This document shows positions 40,254-53,210 of a DNA stretch of 64,000 nucleotides, piece after piece; positions within the stretch are counted from its first letter, which is position 1; the number at the start of each line of letters is the position of its first letter. The stretch spans positions 2,666,001 to 2,730,000 of the forward strand of contig RCSZ01000003.1 in assembly GCA_014898425.1 (NCBI GenBank). The letters are read 5' to 3'. Position numbers and translations under genes: made by a program. This DNA is from Botryotinia globosa. Lineage: Eukaryota; Ascomycota; Leotiomycetes; Helotiales; Sclerotiniaceae. The notes under the pieces are model-generated. The model had not been told where the DNA came from and did not search any database. It saw only the letters and a program-made list of their open reading frames with translations.

Positions 40254-40660
40254 ATGATCGATCTGGCCAATGCAAACACCACAGCTCTCTCCAATATGAT
40301 CACCGAGTTCGTTAATTTTTTTTAGCAACGTGGATCACGTCAAGATTTTCATGTTTCTCGCAATCATGATCACAATTCCATACGTTAGATTTGGACGCCC
40401 CAACGAGCCCCCCACCGAATTTTCACTTGTATTGTTGTTTATTGGTTTCATATATGTTGGAAGGAGTTTCAAAGGTTTTCAAAACTACATGTTGAGTTTC
40501 GTTTTTGTGGTTTTGCTTGCATTTCTGGTGTATAGTAAGTCATAAATCTACATTCAACTTTTTGTAAATGAAATCATTTACTAATTGATATCATAAAGAA
40601 ACGGTGATTTCAACAAATCGATATTCCAATAAAGTTGTAATCGAACCACAACCGAATTAA
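40254..40660 (+). CDS. Small predicted membrane protein, apparent +1 frameshift at a T8 run
   Basis: The ATG at 40,254 (context caccATG) opens MIDLANANTTALSNMITEFVNFF and meets TAG at 40,323, directly after eight T (40,316-40,323). The next frame continues SNVDHVKIFMFLAIMITI and stays open. Removing one T in reading would join the two. The exon then ends at 40,534 on a perfect donor (gtaagt). An acceptor at 40,598 (ctaat branch-like site, cataaag) gives a final exon YKTVISTNRYSNKVVIEPQPN with stop at 40,658-40,660. The product would be about 114 residues, with three hydrophobic segments (around IFMFLAIMITI, FSLVLLFIGFIYV and MLSFVFVVLLAFLV). The family is not recognised. The frameshift may be a real disruption, a homopolymer sequencing error, or a start at an in-frame downstream Met. 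Confidence 0.5.
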
Positions 40661-42143
40661 GATCCTTCTATTTTGTGGGTTGTATCATTCTCGATTGCAC
40701 TCTTTCCAATCTTTATCAATAATTTATATTGAGTTCTGAAGGTTTGGAGAGCCCCGCCCTCCTCATGTAATGACTCGGTTCATACATACTTTTTCGCTGT
40801 TGAAGGGCATTGTTTTTGCTCTTAGGATATATGATTACTTGTTGTTGCTGCATTATATGATTTATTTAGATAGAGTGATAAAAGGGGCTGATATATTATA
40901 GTTCCTCTTTAGACGAAGGGGATAGATAGAATCACTATAATCCAATTTAACCCCTCAATAGTCCATATACAGTATGTAGATTCTGTTCAACACTTGTGAG
41001 CATAGGCATTTGTGACTCTGTTATATTCTTTAATTGTGTAACTAATGTCACTGGACTTCACGAAGATATGTCATTGTGATTTGTATGTTATAAAGGGGTT
41101 GAGTAAGCAAGTGTTGTAGTATAATTTATATATAGACCCATATCTGAGAATGGGGTATAATTTGCTGAACCAATTCCAATCCTATGTAATAAAAAATGCT
41201 TTGCGAGACTCCTTAATCATCGATGAGATTCCCCCGCTCGGGATGGATTTTCAGATCATCAAAAACTTAACCCTCAAGAGGATAATCAGCCTTTAATAAA
41301 ATCAAAAAGACAATTGGGATCAAGAAGAAATTACAAGGAGAATACAATCAGGATATATGACGACTTAGAAAATGATAGTCAATAAATTCTATAGAATACA
41401 TTCAATAATCGCTTAATATTACAATCCCAATCTTCATCCTCCTCGAATAGAATCGCAGGTTACGACTTCGGTAGAAGAATCAAAGAGAATAGGAATCACA
41501 TTACAATAGATTTTTCGAACAGTAAAAGAGGTGGCATCGAATTTCATCCGCTGATTGCTTCAAATATTCCAGATCACACTGTAAAGGTTTACATTAACTT
41601 TCTAGATATTCTCAATTTATTCTACAAAGAGATTATAAACTCTATTAAAAAGATAATATCAAAGAAATATACTCTTCATAATTGTATTGCATTTTAATTT
41701 ACTTAAGAATATTTAATAATCAAATATTATCAAATAAAAATTAGAAATATATTATAATAAAACAAATACTATAGAGAATTAGTTATACAAAATATGAAAT
41801 AGGATATTGAGAAAACTATATCTGTATATACTAGATAATTGAAGAATACATATTACAATTTTCATATAATCTACTCAGACTAATCTTTTTCAGAAGTTCA
41901 TTCGAAAATTCTTCGAAAATTCTATTAAAATCAATTCAAAATCAATTATTTTGGAATATAATATAAATCCGATATCAAGTCCTATTACTTTTTTTTTATC
42001 AACTTATGTAAATCAGAGGAATAAATCTCGCAATGTAATGAATATTCATTAAACTGAAATATTCTGCTTGATATGTTCCTGTAAGAAGTATAGTGTAATA
42101 TGATGTAAACTGAGCATACTTTAATCTGAAAATCCATTATAAC
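40661..42143. other. Intergenic DNA, no gene seen
   Basis: The first few hundred bases are probably the 3' region of the small membrane-protein gene. From about 41,630 composition becomes AT-rich. No frame of gene-like character was found. Confidence 0.4.
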
Positions 42144-42145
42144 TA

Positions 42146-42491
42146 TCCCCTAGAATGTGGGAAAATGGCGCTCAATGTGGCCCGTGCGATAGACCTTGAA
42201 TACTAAAACCTTATTAAATAGAATAGTTATTTTAATAGGTTTTCAATTATATTATTTATAAATTAAAATATTGATTTCAAATTTCGAGATTTTTAAATTT
42301 AATTTTTTTTTTGAAGATTGAAAATTAATATATATTAATATATTTAAAATTTTAGTATAGAAATTATATTGATTGAACTTTATATTAGAGAATATTTATA
42401 AATATTGGATTAAATTCAAGGAATTCTAATAATCTAATTGATTAATAACTTCTTATTAAACGAGGGCGCCGAATGTTCGTACTCTAGGGGA
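42146..42491. mobile_element. 346-bp MITE with TA target duplication
   Basis: The left end tcccctagaatgtgggaaaa (continuing tggcgctc) and the right end (reverse complement tcccctagagtacgaacatt, continuing cggcgccc) form imperfect TIRs of about 30 bp. TA flanks both ends at 42,144-42,145 and 42,492-42,493. The interior is AT-rich with no open frame. It lies about 650 bp beyond the stop codon of the histidine kinase gene. Confidence 0.75.
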
Positions 42492-42493
42492 TA

Positions 42494-43150
42494 ACAAACA
42501 TTGTGATTTACACAATGATCAAGCTTTGGGAATGAAAGGGTGCAACCCGGCACATTGGGATCCCGTGAAATGCAAATCTCTCGCCCTTTGGGACATAATA
42601 ATAGATGACATTAAGTTGAACAATGACTTGAATTGACTGCTCGAGGTTTAGACGTACTGAGCGGGATGCATTTACAGAGCATGCAGGATATGCGTTATCC
42701 ACTTTATGTACCATACAATACAGAAACGCTATGAACAATTTTGCATCATTTATCTCAGATTCTGACTTTTCCCATGTTCCAATTCAAACCACATTATACA
42801 CAGGTAGTCGACCAATGCCCAAGATATCTTACAATCCAATCATCGACCTGTGTATAAGTTTGTGTGTATCAATTCCTCCATACCCCCTCCCCTTCAACCT
42901 TCCAGGATATATGCATATAACAATTACCAGACCCAGCCAACTGGCCCAATGCAAACGAAGTACCACCCTATGTAATGCAATACCGTATACCATGCAGTTC
43001 CAAATCCGAATGCCAAAACGCCTCGCTTCATCTATTATTCCCTTCCCGATCCCGATGTGGAGTTCTTTGCAATATCGTATCATATGTATCATTCGACTGG
43101 CAATGTCACATTGCCAGCCCATCCATCTGGTCTCAAAGTCAACCAGACCC
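42494..43150 (-). other. 3' flank / probable 3' UTR of the histidine kinase gene
   Basis: This is normal-composition DNA immediately downstream (minus strand) of the kinase stop. Opposing open frames here (42,731-43,171 plus and 42,829-43,191 minus) have no domain content and extend from the kinase's last exon in other frames, so I do not call them genes. Confidence 0.4.
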
Positions 43151-46100
43151 CTAAGACTCTTCTGCAAGTGATCCCCGAACAGTAACCTCACTATCCATCC
43201 ATCGCCTTCCTACACTTGGACGACTTGACTTGCTATCTTTGCTGTCCTTCCTCTCTTCTGCATTCTCATTTTCACTGCCTTCGCGTCTCTTCGCTCCCAC
43301 GTAATCTCCAACAACCCCGCTCTCCATCACTCCCGGACTCTCGAATACCCTACTATCCGCAATCGGCACCGAACTCGGCGTTTGTGTACCTCCCCTACTC
43401 GAATCTTCGCAACTGGAATCACCCATTAATGTATCTCCCAGAACCTCCATACTGTCGCCCCTAGGCCCACTCAATGCCCTCCCCGATCCTTTACCAGCCT
43501 TTCCAATTTCAGCGCGTCTGTTTTGCTCCACCTTTTGACCCGCATTTGCATGTCCATTCCCAACTCCAAAGTCCAATTTCGCAGCAATTTCCATTTCTTC
43601 ATTTTCCTGTCTTGCTAACCTCTCCACATTTTCTACCGTTAGTTTTTGTGGCTTTGCTGCTGGTTCACCTGCCCCCACGCCTATTGGTTCTCCATGCCCG
43701 TGTCCATGGATATGAATGTCACCATGCTCATCACCAGCCGCCGAGACCAATTTTTCATCCCGTAACTCTTTAGCCTTTTCCTCGAATCCCTCCCTTCTCG
43801 CGGCTCTCTCCCCTTCATCCTCTGGCTGTGGGAGTGTCAAACGATGAGAATTATTGCGCTCGCTTTTGGTGGGGCGGGGTTGTTCGAGGAGTGGCTTCGT
43901 TGAATCTTTGGATTGTTTCGTTGCGTCGACTAGTTTCGAGTCGGTTTCGAGTCTGGATGCGTGGGGTTGTGGTTGGTAGGGTTTCTTGGCTGCATTTAAA
44001 GATGTTGGGGATTTAAGTGCGTGGTTTTCGCTCTTGTCTATGGATTTTGATGAACGATTACGAGCGGTACTCGTCGAGGCGCGTCGGTCAAATCTAGAGC
44101 GTGTGTGTTAATATCATATTTCGCTGTCTGCTTCTACAAGTGTCGAAACTTCGCAAAAGAGATAAAACCTTGAAGAGAAAAGAATGGAAAAGAGGAGAGG
44201 GCAGGGGAGCATACTTCGATTTCCCACTTTTGTTTGAACAGTTCTCATTATTCCCCTCCGCACAATCACCACCGCCATCATCAACCTCACTCTCCGAGTT
44301 CGGCACTCTCCTGTTAATCGCCCATCTAACCAACATCTTTTCCAATGTTTTGCCCTTGACAGGTTTCGCTAGGTAGTCATCCATGCCCGCCTTTTGACAC
44401 TTTTCGCGATCGCCTTGAATGGCCGACGCCGTCATGGCTACGATTGGGATATTACGTGTCGAGTAATTGTAGGGGGAATGATGGCGTAATATATGCGTGG
44501 CGCGATATCCGTCTATGATTGGCATCTGCGATTCATTAGCGCAATGCCCTCGAAGTGGCAGCGAACCAGGGTAGCCTTGGGTAACTTACTTGTACATCCA
44601 TCAGAATAATATCTGGCTTTGGATGAGGTGGGTTTGGAGAATCTGCTGCGAGAAGATAGTCCAGAGCTTCCTTTCCATTCCAGACAGCCGAAGGGGAAAA
44701 GCCCAATTTTCGAATAGTTTTCAAGGCAATTTGTTGATTGATAGCGCTATAAAACATGTTAGCACGGAGACCTTCATCTCGATGTGAACTTCTCTTACTT
44801 GTCTTCAACAACAAGAACTTTGACATTTGCCCTATCAGCAGAAGACATCTCTAGCTCTGACACTACAGGAGGTGTCATACTAACAGACCGATGATGTTTA
44901 GACACTTCCCATGGATTCTTTTGAGGCGATTGGCCAACGTCATAATCTGAGCTACCACAAGAGACACTCATTTCAGATTGTAACCGATCTGGCAAACTTC
45001 CAATATCGATCAAGACATTTCCATCGTGATACTGTGGTTTGTTGAATGGGATCCAAAAAGTCGCCGTTGTACCCTGTCCCAAAGATGATTCCAAAGTGAT
45101 TCTACCATGCATCAAATCCACCAAATTTTTACTGATCGTGAGGCCTAGACCTGTGCCACCAAATCTTCGTGCTGTTGATGAATCTGCTTGACTGAAAGGC
45201 TTGAATAGACGCTTTCGTACTTCCTCTTCGATTCCAATACCGCTGTCTTCAACTACAAACTTCACTTCGATAGTATCTGCATCTTCTTTTTCTTTGATCA
45301 CCGAAAATTTGACTCTTCCTTCACTGGTAAATTTGATACTATTTGTAAGGAGGTTCGTGATGATCTGGCGAACGCGACCTGGGTCACCCATAACGATCAG
45401 ATCCCTTTCGACCCCGACAGCAATATTGGATTCAAACATCAAATTCTTTCGCTCGGCGGCAAATCCTAACATTTTGCTGACATCTCGTACCACAACCGAC
45501 AAAGAGAATTGAACTTCTTCAATATCTAATCGGCCAGATTCAACCTTTGAGAAATCCAGAATATCGTTGATAACTGTAAGAAGTGCGTTGGCAGAACGTT
45601 GGATGTTTTCAGCGCACTCTTGTTGTTCTTCATCGAGATTCATATCAGTCAGAAGTTCAGCCATTCCGATTACCCCCGCGATGGGTGTTCTAATTTCGTG
45701 ACTCATGTTGGCGAGGAACTGACTCTTCAAACGACTTGCTTCTTTGGCAGCTGCTTCGTTGGCAAGAAGTCTTGTGTTCTCCCTTTCTTGCATCTGAAGA
45801 TCGTTTTCTCGATCCTTAATTTCTGTTATATCCATAGATAACCCAATAACACCATCAATGAATGCTTCGTTGATGTGGCCGCCCCCGTCTTTCTTACCTA
45901 AAACGGGGACGAATTTTGTTCGATACCATCTGTTGTCGATCACGTGTTCCTGCATATCTTCCATTGTCTTTCCAGTCAAAATATCCTCGATTGGCTGTAG
46001 TGAAGAAGGGATCATGTCATGTCGTTGCCTTTGATCATTGGGGTTTGAGAAGACTTCATAGACATTCCTTCCAATATAATCACTTCCCTTAGCTTTACCA

Positions 46101-48485
46101 CTACCGGCAACACTCTCATCGCTAGATCCTACATCGCTGTCAAGATCCCATATGAAAGAGCCTTCGAGGAGATTAAGTTTACGATGTCGATCCACCGAGA
46201 ACAGTGTAACTTGAGCATGTGTAATGACGGACAATAATTGTTGACGAAGTCGTTTAGCTTCGAATCTCGACATGACAGCTTCATGGATATCCGTGCATGT
46301 TCCATACCATTTTTGGATTTTGCCAGTATCTTTATTCCTCATACAAACAGCTCGTCCAAGCATCCATCGCCATTCTCCATCGTGTTTTCTGCAACGATAT
46401 TCGGTGGTATAAGGATCGCCAGTCGCTAGACAATGCAGCCAGCGCTTCTGTGTCAACTCCATATCATCTGGATGGAATGGCAATTTCCAACCCTCACCCA
46501 GAGATTCTTCAACGGTCAGACCCGTGTAGTCATACCAACGCTGACTAAACCAGTCATGCATGCCATCGGGAGTGGTGGTCCAAATGAGTTGCGGCATACT
46601 ATCACAAATTATTTGGAATCTCTGCTCATCAGCCTCTTTTATTTCGGCGATCTGTTGCGTCACGGCTGTGATATCTCTACAAGTAACAATACCAGCCAAA
46701 AACTCGCCAGTATCTGGATCTCGAACTGCTTCTCCTGCACAAAGGGTCAACTATATTTCGTGATGTTCTCAAGGGCCTCTTCATACCTAAGCAATCATAT
46801 AGAATCTTCTCCCCAGTATCAGGGTGATACACCCCGAGCAAGCGGCTAGAAAATGGTGTTTGCGTTCTGACGAGAATTGAAATGGGATAATCTGCCGGAT
46901 CTAGAGCCTCCGAAAAATCATGATTATAGCAATGCCACTTCTGAACTAAATCGAACCCTTTGGGATTGTCAGCATTGCCATTGAAACATCAAGAATTGCA
47001 CAATCATACCAGTTTTAACCGTTGACATGTCGGCCTCTCTCGCAAACAGTCTCCTTGCAGCTTTATTGGGTATCGTCAAGCTTTCATCCTTCCACATGGC
47101 CAAAATAGGAACTTCTGTGTTATCCAACAATGCATCTTTCAACACGATTACTTTCTGTAAGATTGACGGGGCTCCTGATTTATTGACGCGAGATGGAGGA
47201 CCCAAAGGTGGAAACGGAGAAGATGACATGGGTGCATTCGTAGGACTAGTAATCGCAGAAGAGCCACTAGATCCCTGACTTGAATCATGATTGGAACCAT
47301 GTTCAGAGCTTGCGGATGATGGGTTTGAATGTGACAGAGAGCTCGAAGACTTGGAGCCATTGCTAGAACCTAGTTTGAATTTAGGGTTGTGAATTTTTCT
47401 CGAGCTTCGCTTCGGGCTAGGTAGTCCAGATTGATTAGTTTCAGTACTCGTGAAGGTCAAGAGAAAGTATTTTTCATCTTCGATCTCGAAAATACTAATG
47501 ATCATCTTGGCATAAGAATCTGTATTCTGTTAGCTTGATATCCCTCGTACGACGTAGTGATCGCAGTAAATCTGGTAAATAGAGGAAGAATGTTTCTGAG
47601 CTGATTGGACTGATATGGCAATTCTGCTCAGGGTGTCCGAGAAAGTTTTGGACATCAAAGCCAACATCCGATTGGCATGTTTAAATATTGAGCAGTGAAG
47701 GGGCCTTCAGAAGAAGTCTGAAAAGACATCCAAATGTATGGAGCAAAGCTGTCACGAGAATACTTACGTCTATCTGCCATTTTCTTAGCTGTCCGTCCTG
47801 CAAAAGTGGATGCTGTGATCGACCCAGCTGTAATGACAACTTCCACTACCGCATCATGAACCATAGATGTCTTCTTTTCAGCGTTCGTCGCAAAGCGGTT
47901 TTGAGGATCGGCTCTTTCTGCAGTTGGTGTCACATCTCCTTCACATTCCGAAGACACCAATTCTTGTGCATTGCAATGGACATTAATTTCATCGCCCAGA
48001 CTATCCAAGAACAAATCCCAGGTAACCCATACCGGCTTGAGATCTGACATCATGTCAACACCCAGTTGTGCAAGAGTTTGACCTTTGTATCGTTCCGCCG
48101 GTTGTTGGTCTTCTTCCGCTTCACTTTCGCCATCATTTACACTCAGTAGCCTCGCTGAGGCTTCGTTCGCGAGAACCACCGTTTTGGAGCTATTCAAGAC
48201 AATTACAGGGTATGGCAGATAGTGCATAGCCGAAAATGCTACATCAGCAGGTGAAACCATTCCCGGTATATGTAGATGCAAATTGCTACTCTGACCGGAT
48301 CCTCGTCGCCCATTCATGTATTCCTGGGCTTTCAAAGCATCCAACCCATCAATTTGCCCGGGAGGCATATGTAAAGGTGACATCGGTCGCTCATAGTCTG
48401 ATACTGGGGTGCCTTTCGCAGTTTCATTTGGCGATACCAGGGGAGGAGGGAGGTCGATGTGGGTAGGGTGGTTGTCGACAGCCAT
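43151..48485 (-). CDS. Hybrid histidine kinase with multiple PAS domains (TcsA/Fos-1-like)
   Basis: Seven exons join in frame: 48485-47768, 47519-47010, 46957-46787, 46734-44799, 44746-44590, 44525-44215, 44093-43151, giving 1,581 residues. The ATG at 48,485 (MAVDNHPTHIDLPPP) is the first Met; the frame upstream has none before a stop. Domains: PAS-like regions around residues 100-200 and 350-490, a PAS_3 domain (506-613) with ...YDYTGLTVEE and WRWMLGR, and a further PAS (629-766). HisKA follows with H812 in NMSHEIRTPIAGVIGM, then an ATPase domain with N-box, DSGIGI and GGTGLGLTISKN. The receiver domain (about 1,107-1,236) has VVEDN, phospho-acceptor D1162 in LMDVQMP and the AKP lysine. There is no transmembrane segment, so it is probably cytosolic. 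It should autophosphorylate and pass phosphate to an HPt protein such as Ypd1. A tail of about 345 residues, disordered and charged with a HIHGHGHGE stretch, follows the receiver. The intron at 47,520-47,767 is long (248 bp) and its junction is the least certain. The phylogenetic group is not assigned. Confidence 0.9.
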
Positions 48486-49679
48486 GATTGTATAGGGACT
48501 CGGCGCGATCTTTGTTTGTGGCTTCGTTAAGATATCCAAACTTCCCCCAATCTCGCGATCCCATCCGATATTCTCGTCGAGTGTATGTCTTTACTCTTCG
48601 CAAATTCTTCGTGGGTTGACGCCGCTAAGACGTCATTTTGTTGATAATAATAGTAGGTAGGTCGGAGGATAGGGGTTTTGAGGCTGTCGCCACGTCAATC
48701 TGAGACGATTATCAAATGATTCAATGGCGCACACAATTAGGTACCTAGGGATAGAGTCTGGTTTCGACAAGATGATATTCGCAAGGACGGATAGATTTGA
48801 TTGATAGGTAAATTCATTTGATCAAGGAGGAAAAAGGAAACAAAATTCACATTGCTGGGTGAGGTGGTTTGGGATGGCTGAATCCGGATTTCGAAAATGG
48901 ACTAAAACGGCGTTAGAGCAAGCTTGATGCTTTTTTCTTCGACCTCGACTCGAGACTAGAAGCATTTGCAACAGAAGGAGAGAGAAATAGCGGAGAAAGA
49001 GAAATGGAGTTAAAGATTTTAGGGCAGTTGATAATTGTGTTGTCATTTGCGCGAGTAATATTATAGATACATTCATTGTATTGTGCCTTGTCTGGACTGA
49101 GAGTTGTTATCTATCCTTGTTTGGAATCCCTCGTACATATACATATATAAACTTTGTGTTCTGAGTAAAGTCTGAAGTTCAAGCCAGATTGAAGTGAAGT
49201 TTGGTTTGGTGATGAAGAGTGAAGGAAGCAATAATAATACATTTACCCACCCACCTGCCTAGTACGGACTTGGACAGCCTAGACGCCTAGACGCCTAGAC
49301 AGACAATCTAGATTCTTGATTAAGAACTTTGTATTCACATTGAATCCCTTTACCTTGTATAAAAATGTAAAATATCAATACATTGATTGCATCGTCAAGC
49401 GACGGTTGACCATATACATACATCATGTACATACATACATAAACCTACCTACCTACCACCTACCTACCTACCTACCTCGGTATATGTGATTTCGGTCTTT
49501 GCGAGAATTACTTAGGGGTTAACAAGGTTTGATTAACTTATCAGATCCTTTTTCATCGTGGAGTGAGCGGGTGGCCATGCCAATAAGTTATTATAGCGAG
49601 TGATGAATGGATGTCTGTGTGGGTAGGTTTATATAATCACGGTATCACAGTACACGTAGTATAAATCGATCATTCTACT
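48486..49679 (-). promoter_or_regulatory. Upstream region of the histidine kinase gene
   Basis: This is normal-composition intergenic DNA. It includes a (CCTA)n tract (about 49,441-49,477) and repeats of agacgcctagacgcctag near 49,280. The 84-residue minus frame at 48,822-49,076 has no recognisable features. A long 5' leader for the kinase is likely. No specific binding site can be named. Confidence 0.35.
49441..49477. repeat. (CCTA)n tetranucleotide microsatellite
   Basis: Repeated cctac/cctacc units lie in the kinase upstream region, next to a short run of acatacat units. Confidence 0.85.
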
Positions 49680-49959
49680 TTCAGACTATTCCTTTTTTGA
49701 ATTATTCTTTTATATCAAAAATCACTTTTTGAATTTATTAATGTTTTTATTAATATTTATATTAAATTTTTCATTTTTAGAATTCCTCTAAATTGAGATT
49801 TAACATTTCAAAATATTGATATTTAAATTTATATAAGAATTATATACAAATTTAAAACTTTTATATACCTTATAGGAAATCGGAGCAATTTAGATCGATT
49901 CTATATTAGATATTCGACCATATAGCAACTATCATATTTTTCTTTTCTGATTTTAATTT

Positions 49960-50109
49960 TGTTAAGGTACAGGTAAAGACTTATATTATATTATAAGGAT
50001 TCTAAATACTATAAAAAGTTGAGGCTCTATTATAGAAAATAGAATACACTAAGAGCATATTAAGGATTTGTATTTAAAATATAAAGGCAATATAATTAGC
50101 ATTGTAATA
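49960..50109. repeat. Left LTR of gypsy element (heavily mutated)
   Basis: It aligns end to end with 56,380-56,529. Its terminal part reads attagcattgtaata, where the other LTR has gttggcgccgtgaca, a clear series of transitions. Confidence 0.9.
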
Positions 50110-52139
50110 GTATTCCTTCTCTTAGGATTTGTTTATTTTAAGCAAGCTAAGATATAAACTAACTTTATCATTTTTCAACAAAGTTATAAAGAATCAGTTC
50201 AACAGACCAGTTTACTATTATATCTAAATTAATCAAATAAAAACTCAAAATCCTTTGAAATAATATTAAAATACTTTAATTTCTATTATAAAATTAAAGC
50301 AAATTGTTTTTAAAATAATAATTAATTGACAAATCTTCTTTAATCTACTCAATCCTTATTTAAAAGTTATTTTTAATATAATAATATTCAAGGTGATAGG
50401 TTTTTTGAATCTAATTTATATAGATAAATTTGATTTGTTTAAATATATTAAATAAAATGTAATGATTATTTCTTTCTAGCCTTGAAGATTCTTAGTTGGT
50501 TATTATAATAATAAATAGTGCTTTTATTTGATATAATAATAGAAATTGTATTTATTATAATAATCAAAAATCTCCTCGAATTTTTATTGCTCGATTTTTT
50601 TGTATATTTTATTATCTTTTTTAAAAACTTAACCTTGATTTTTATATAATTCGATAATATTGATAATATCTTAATTTAATAATCCTAACAAATAATAAAA
50701 CAATTGAAACAATAAATTATAAAATACTAAAAAAATCTTAAAATTAACTGGAAATTATAATAAACAAACCCATTTATAGACTTTGAGAACTTTATAAAGA
50801 CTATTCTATTTATTATTATTCTTTTTTATTAAACAATTGATTTTTATATTCTTTATATTAATCTATATCTTATTATCTTTTTTATAAAAAGAAGTATTAA
50901 TTTGGATTTTATTAATACAATCTTTATATTTTTGAATTGATTAAGCTATAAGCACTTTGAGCTTAATTAGAATGAAATCAAATTTATTTATAATCTTATT
51001 GATTTTAAAAAACTCTTATTTCTTTTGATATAATAGATTTAATAGAATTAATATAAATAATTCAACTCTAAGATATAAATAATAATTATAATTGACAAAA
51101 AATGAGAATACACTAATAGTTTTTGATATAATATTATTAAATATAAATTCTATAAATAAAAGTCAATCAAGCTAATTGTTTTAATAAAAATTTATAAAGA
51201 TATAAAGATATTACTCGATTATAATATTAATCCTTTTCATTTAACTATCAGATTTAAAATAAAACAAGAAAGATTGTTTCAAAGTGATTGAGAAATATTT
51301 AAATAAATATTTTTAGAATTTAAAGATAAATTAAAAGTTTTTATTAAATATAATATTATTAGGAATGCTATATAAATAATATATCTTTTCAATAAATCAA
51401 TCTACAAGTTTCTTTACAAACAGTTTTATTACTAATATAAAGTATTATATTTTGATTAAATAGTAGATAATTATAATAATATACTGATATTTCTTTTTGT
51501 AATATTTATTAATTGATAATAATATAATATAATTGATAAAAATATTTAATCAAAAATAGAATAATATTAATAAGGATTTAAGGAATCCAGATATAACAAA
51601 ATGAAAGATTTTAATACAAAAACAAAGTTAGCAAGCTTATATAAATATTTCAATTTTTCTAGATATATTAGATTATTAATATATACAAAAAATAAAATCG
51701 ATAGTTTTAATATAATCTAAATATCCAATTGATTTGATTGAATATATACAATATATAATCTATATACAAAGTTTAGTAAAAAAGAGAATAAAAAAGTAAT
51801 TATAATAAAAAATCTTATTATTAACTAATTTACAATCTTATAAAACTATCCGAAAATCTTTTCGAATATTTAATAATTAATAACAAACAAAAAGGTTTCG
51901 AAATATTATATATATAATTATAATTAATTCGAATAATCTATATACTTTATTAATAAGATTATTAATTGGTTTATTAATATTGGGGATAATTATATCTATT
52001 GGGGTTACAATTAGATTTAAATCACTGTTTATTTATTGAATAATATCCTTAAATATAATAATATTAAATACCTATTCTAAAAGGATTATTTATAAGTAAT
52101 TCTTAATTTGATTATTATTAGAATTAATATATACTAAGT

Positions 52140-52530
52140 AATCTTTAACTTTATAATTCAAAATATTAAAATGAATAATCTTATAACCAAATCGATATAT
52201 AATATAAAAATTGAATCCTAATAAAAATTTGGTTTATCTAATTTATTATTGATTTAGTATTTTTATTAATATAAAGTATTTGAAATTCTTATAATTAATA
52301 ATGATTTCGAATAATTTTTGAATATTATATAATTTTGATTTTTATTTTTCTAATAATTTTATAATTATTAGAAATTCTTTATTATAAATCTTGTAATTAT
52401 ATTCAATAATATTATATTTTAATGAAAAATATATTATTAGATATAGATTTCTTTTATTATTATATTATAAAAGAATATTATTTACAATTTAATTAGAAAT
52501 ATTAGTTTCGATTATTATATAATAATGATA
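52140..52530 (-). pseudogene. Gypsy RNase H relic
   Basis: The minus-strand translation contains IIIETNISNQIVNNILLQY, at the place of the gypsy RNase H start (ETDAS-x-x-A-x-GA-x-LxQ), then YNIIEYNYKIYNKEFLIIIK, corresponding to L-x-x-AE-x-NYEIYDKELLAI. A segment equivalent to RW-x-x-FL-x-x-F follows. Catalytic D is changed to N. Confidence 0.75.
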
Positions 52531-52789
52531 ATCAAATATAATAAGGACTGGGGTAAAAAAGAAAGTGTTTTTTAGTATTGTAAAAATGTCTTTCTATTCA
52601 GAATCCTAGTTTTATATTTTCTTTTTTTTTAAAAGGCGATTGAGGAGTTTAATAATTTTAGAAAAATTACAAATGAAATATCAATAAAAATTAATAAATT
52701 TGAGAAAATACTAAAAATCTTTAAATTTAATTAATAATTTTTAATTGAATATAATATCGATTTTTTTCAGATCTATTTTTATACTTTTT

Positions 52790-53210
52790 AGAATAATAAT
52801 TAAATTGAGATATTTAATTCTTTTTATTTCGAATTTGTATTTGTTGATATCAATTTATAATCCAATATCAATTAATTATTAAATAACCTTACAGATATAT
52901 CCTCTATAATCTATAATATTTTTAAAGTAAATTAAAATATTATTTAAATATATTATACAAATCCTATCCAAAAGATTGAAGAGAATATAATTGATATAGT
53001 TCTAAAACAAAACCAATATATTACAAAATTTGAAAAGTATTATTAATAATTCAAATAAATTAAAACAAATAGTAAAAACAGTTTTTCATTTATAACTCTC
53101 TGCAATTTGTAATTTATTGAAAATAATAATAATATTAAACTTGATATAGATTTTAATATAATATAAAATATTAAGAGTTTTTTTAATTAATAATAAAAGA
53201 TATTGGTTTT
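52790..53210 (-). pseudogene. Gypsy reverse transcriptase relic
   Basis: The minus-strand translation gives NQYLLLLIKKTLNIL, then IYIKFNIIIIFNKLQIAESY, corresponding to NRYPLPLI...KLD-x-x-x-AF-x-x-x-RI. It continues with YLNNILIYFKNIIDYRGYI at the place of the YLDDILIYS motif, with both catalytic aspartates now Asn (GAT to AAT). Confidence 0.85.

Noticed and set aside
42731..43191. 146- and 120-residue frames on opposite strands
   Set aside because: They overlap each other and the end of the kinase gene, and have no domain features; probably 3' UTR sequence.
43216..48466. Plus-strand frames opposite the histidine kinase
   Set aside because: They are shadows of the kinase exons, which splice cleanly on the minus strand.
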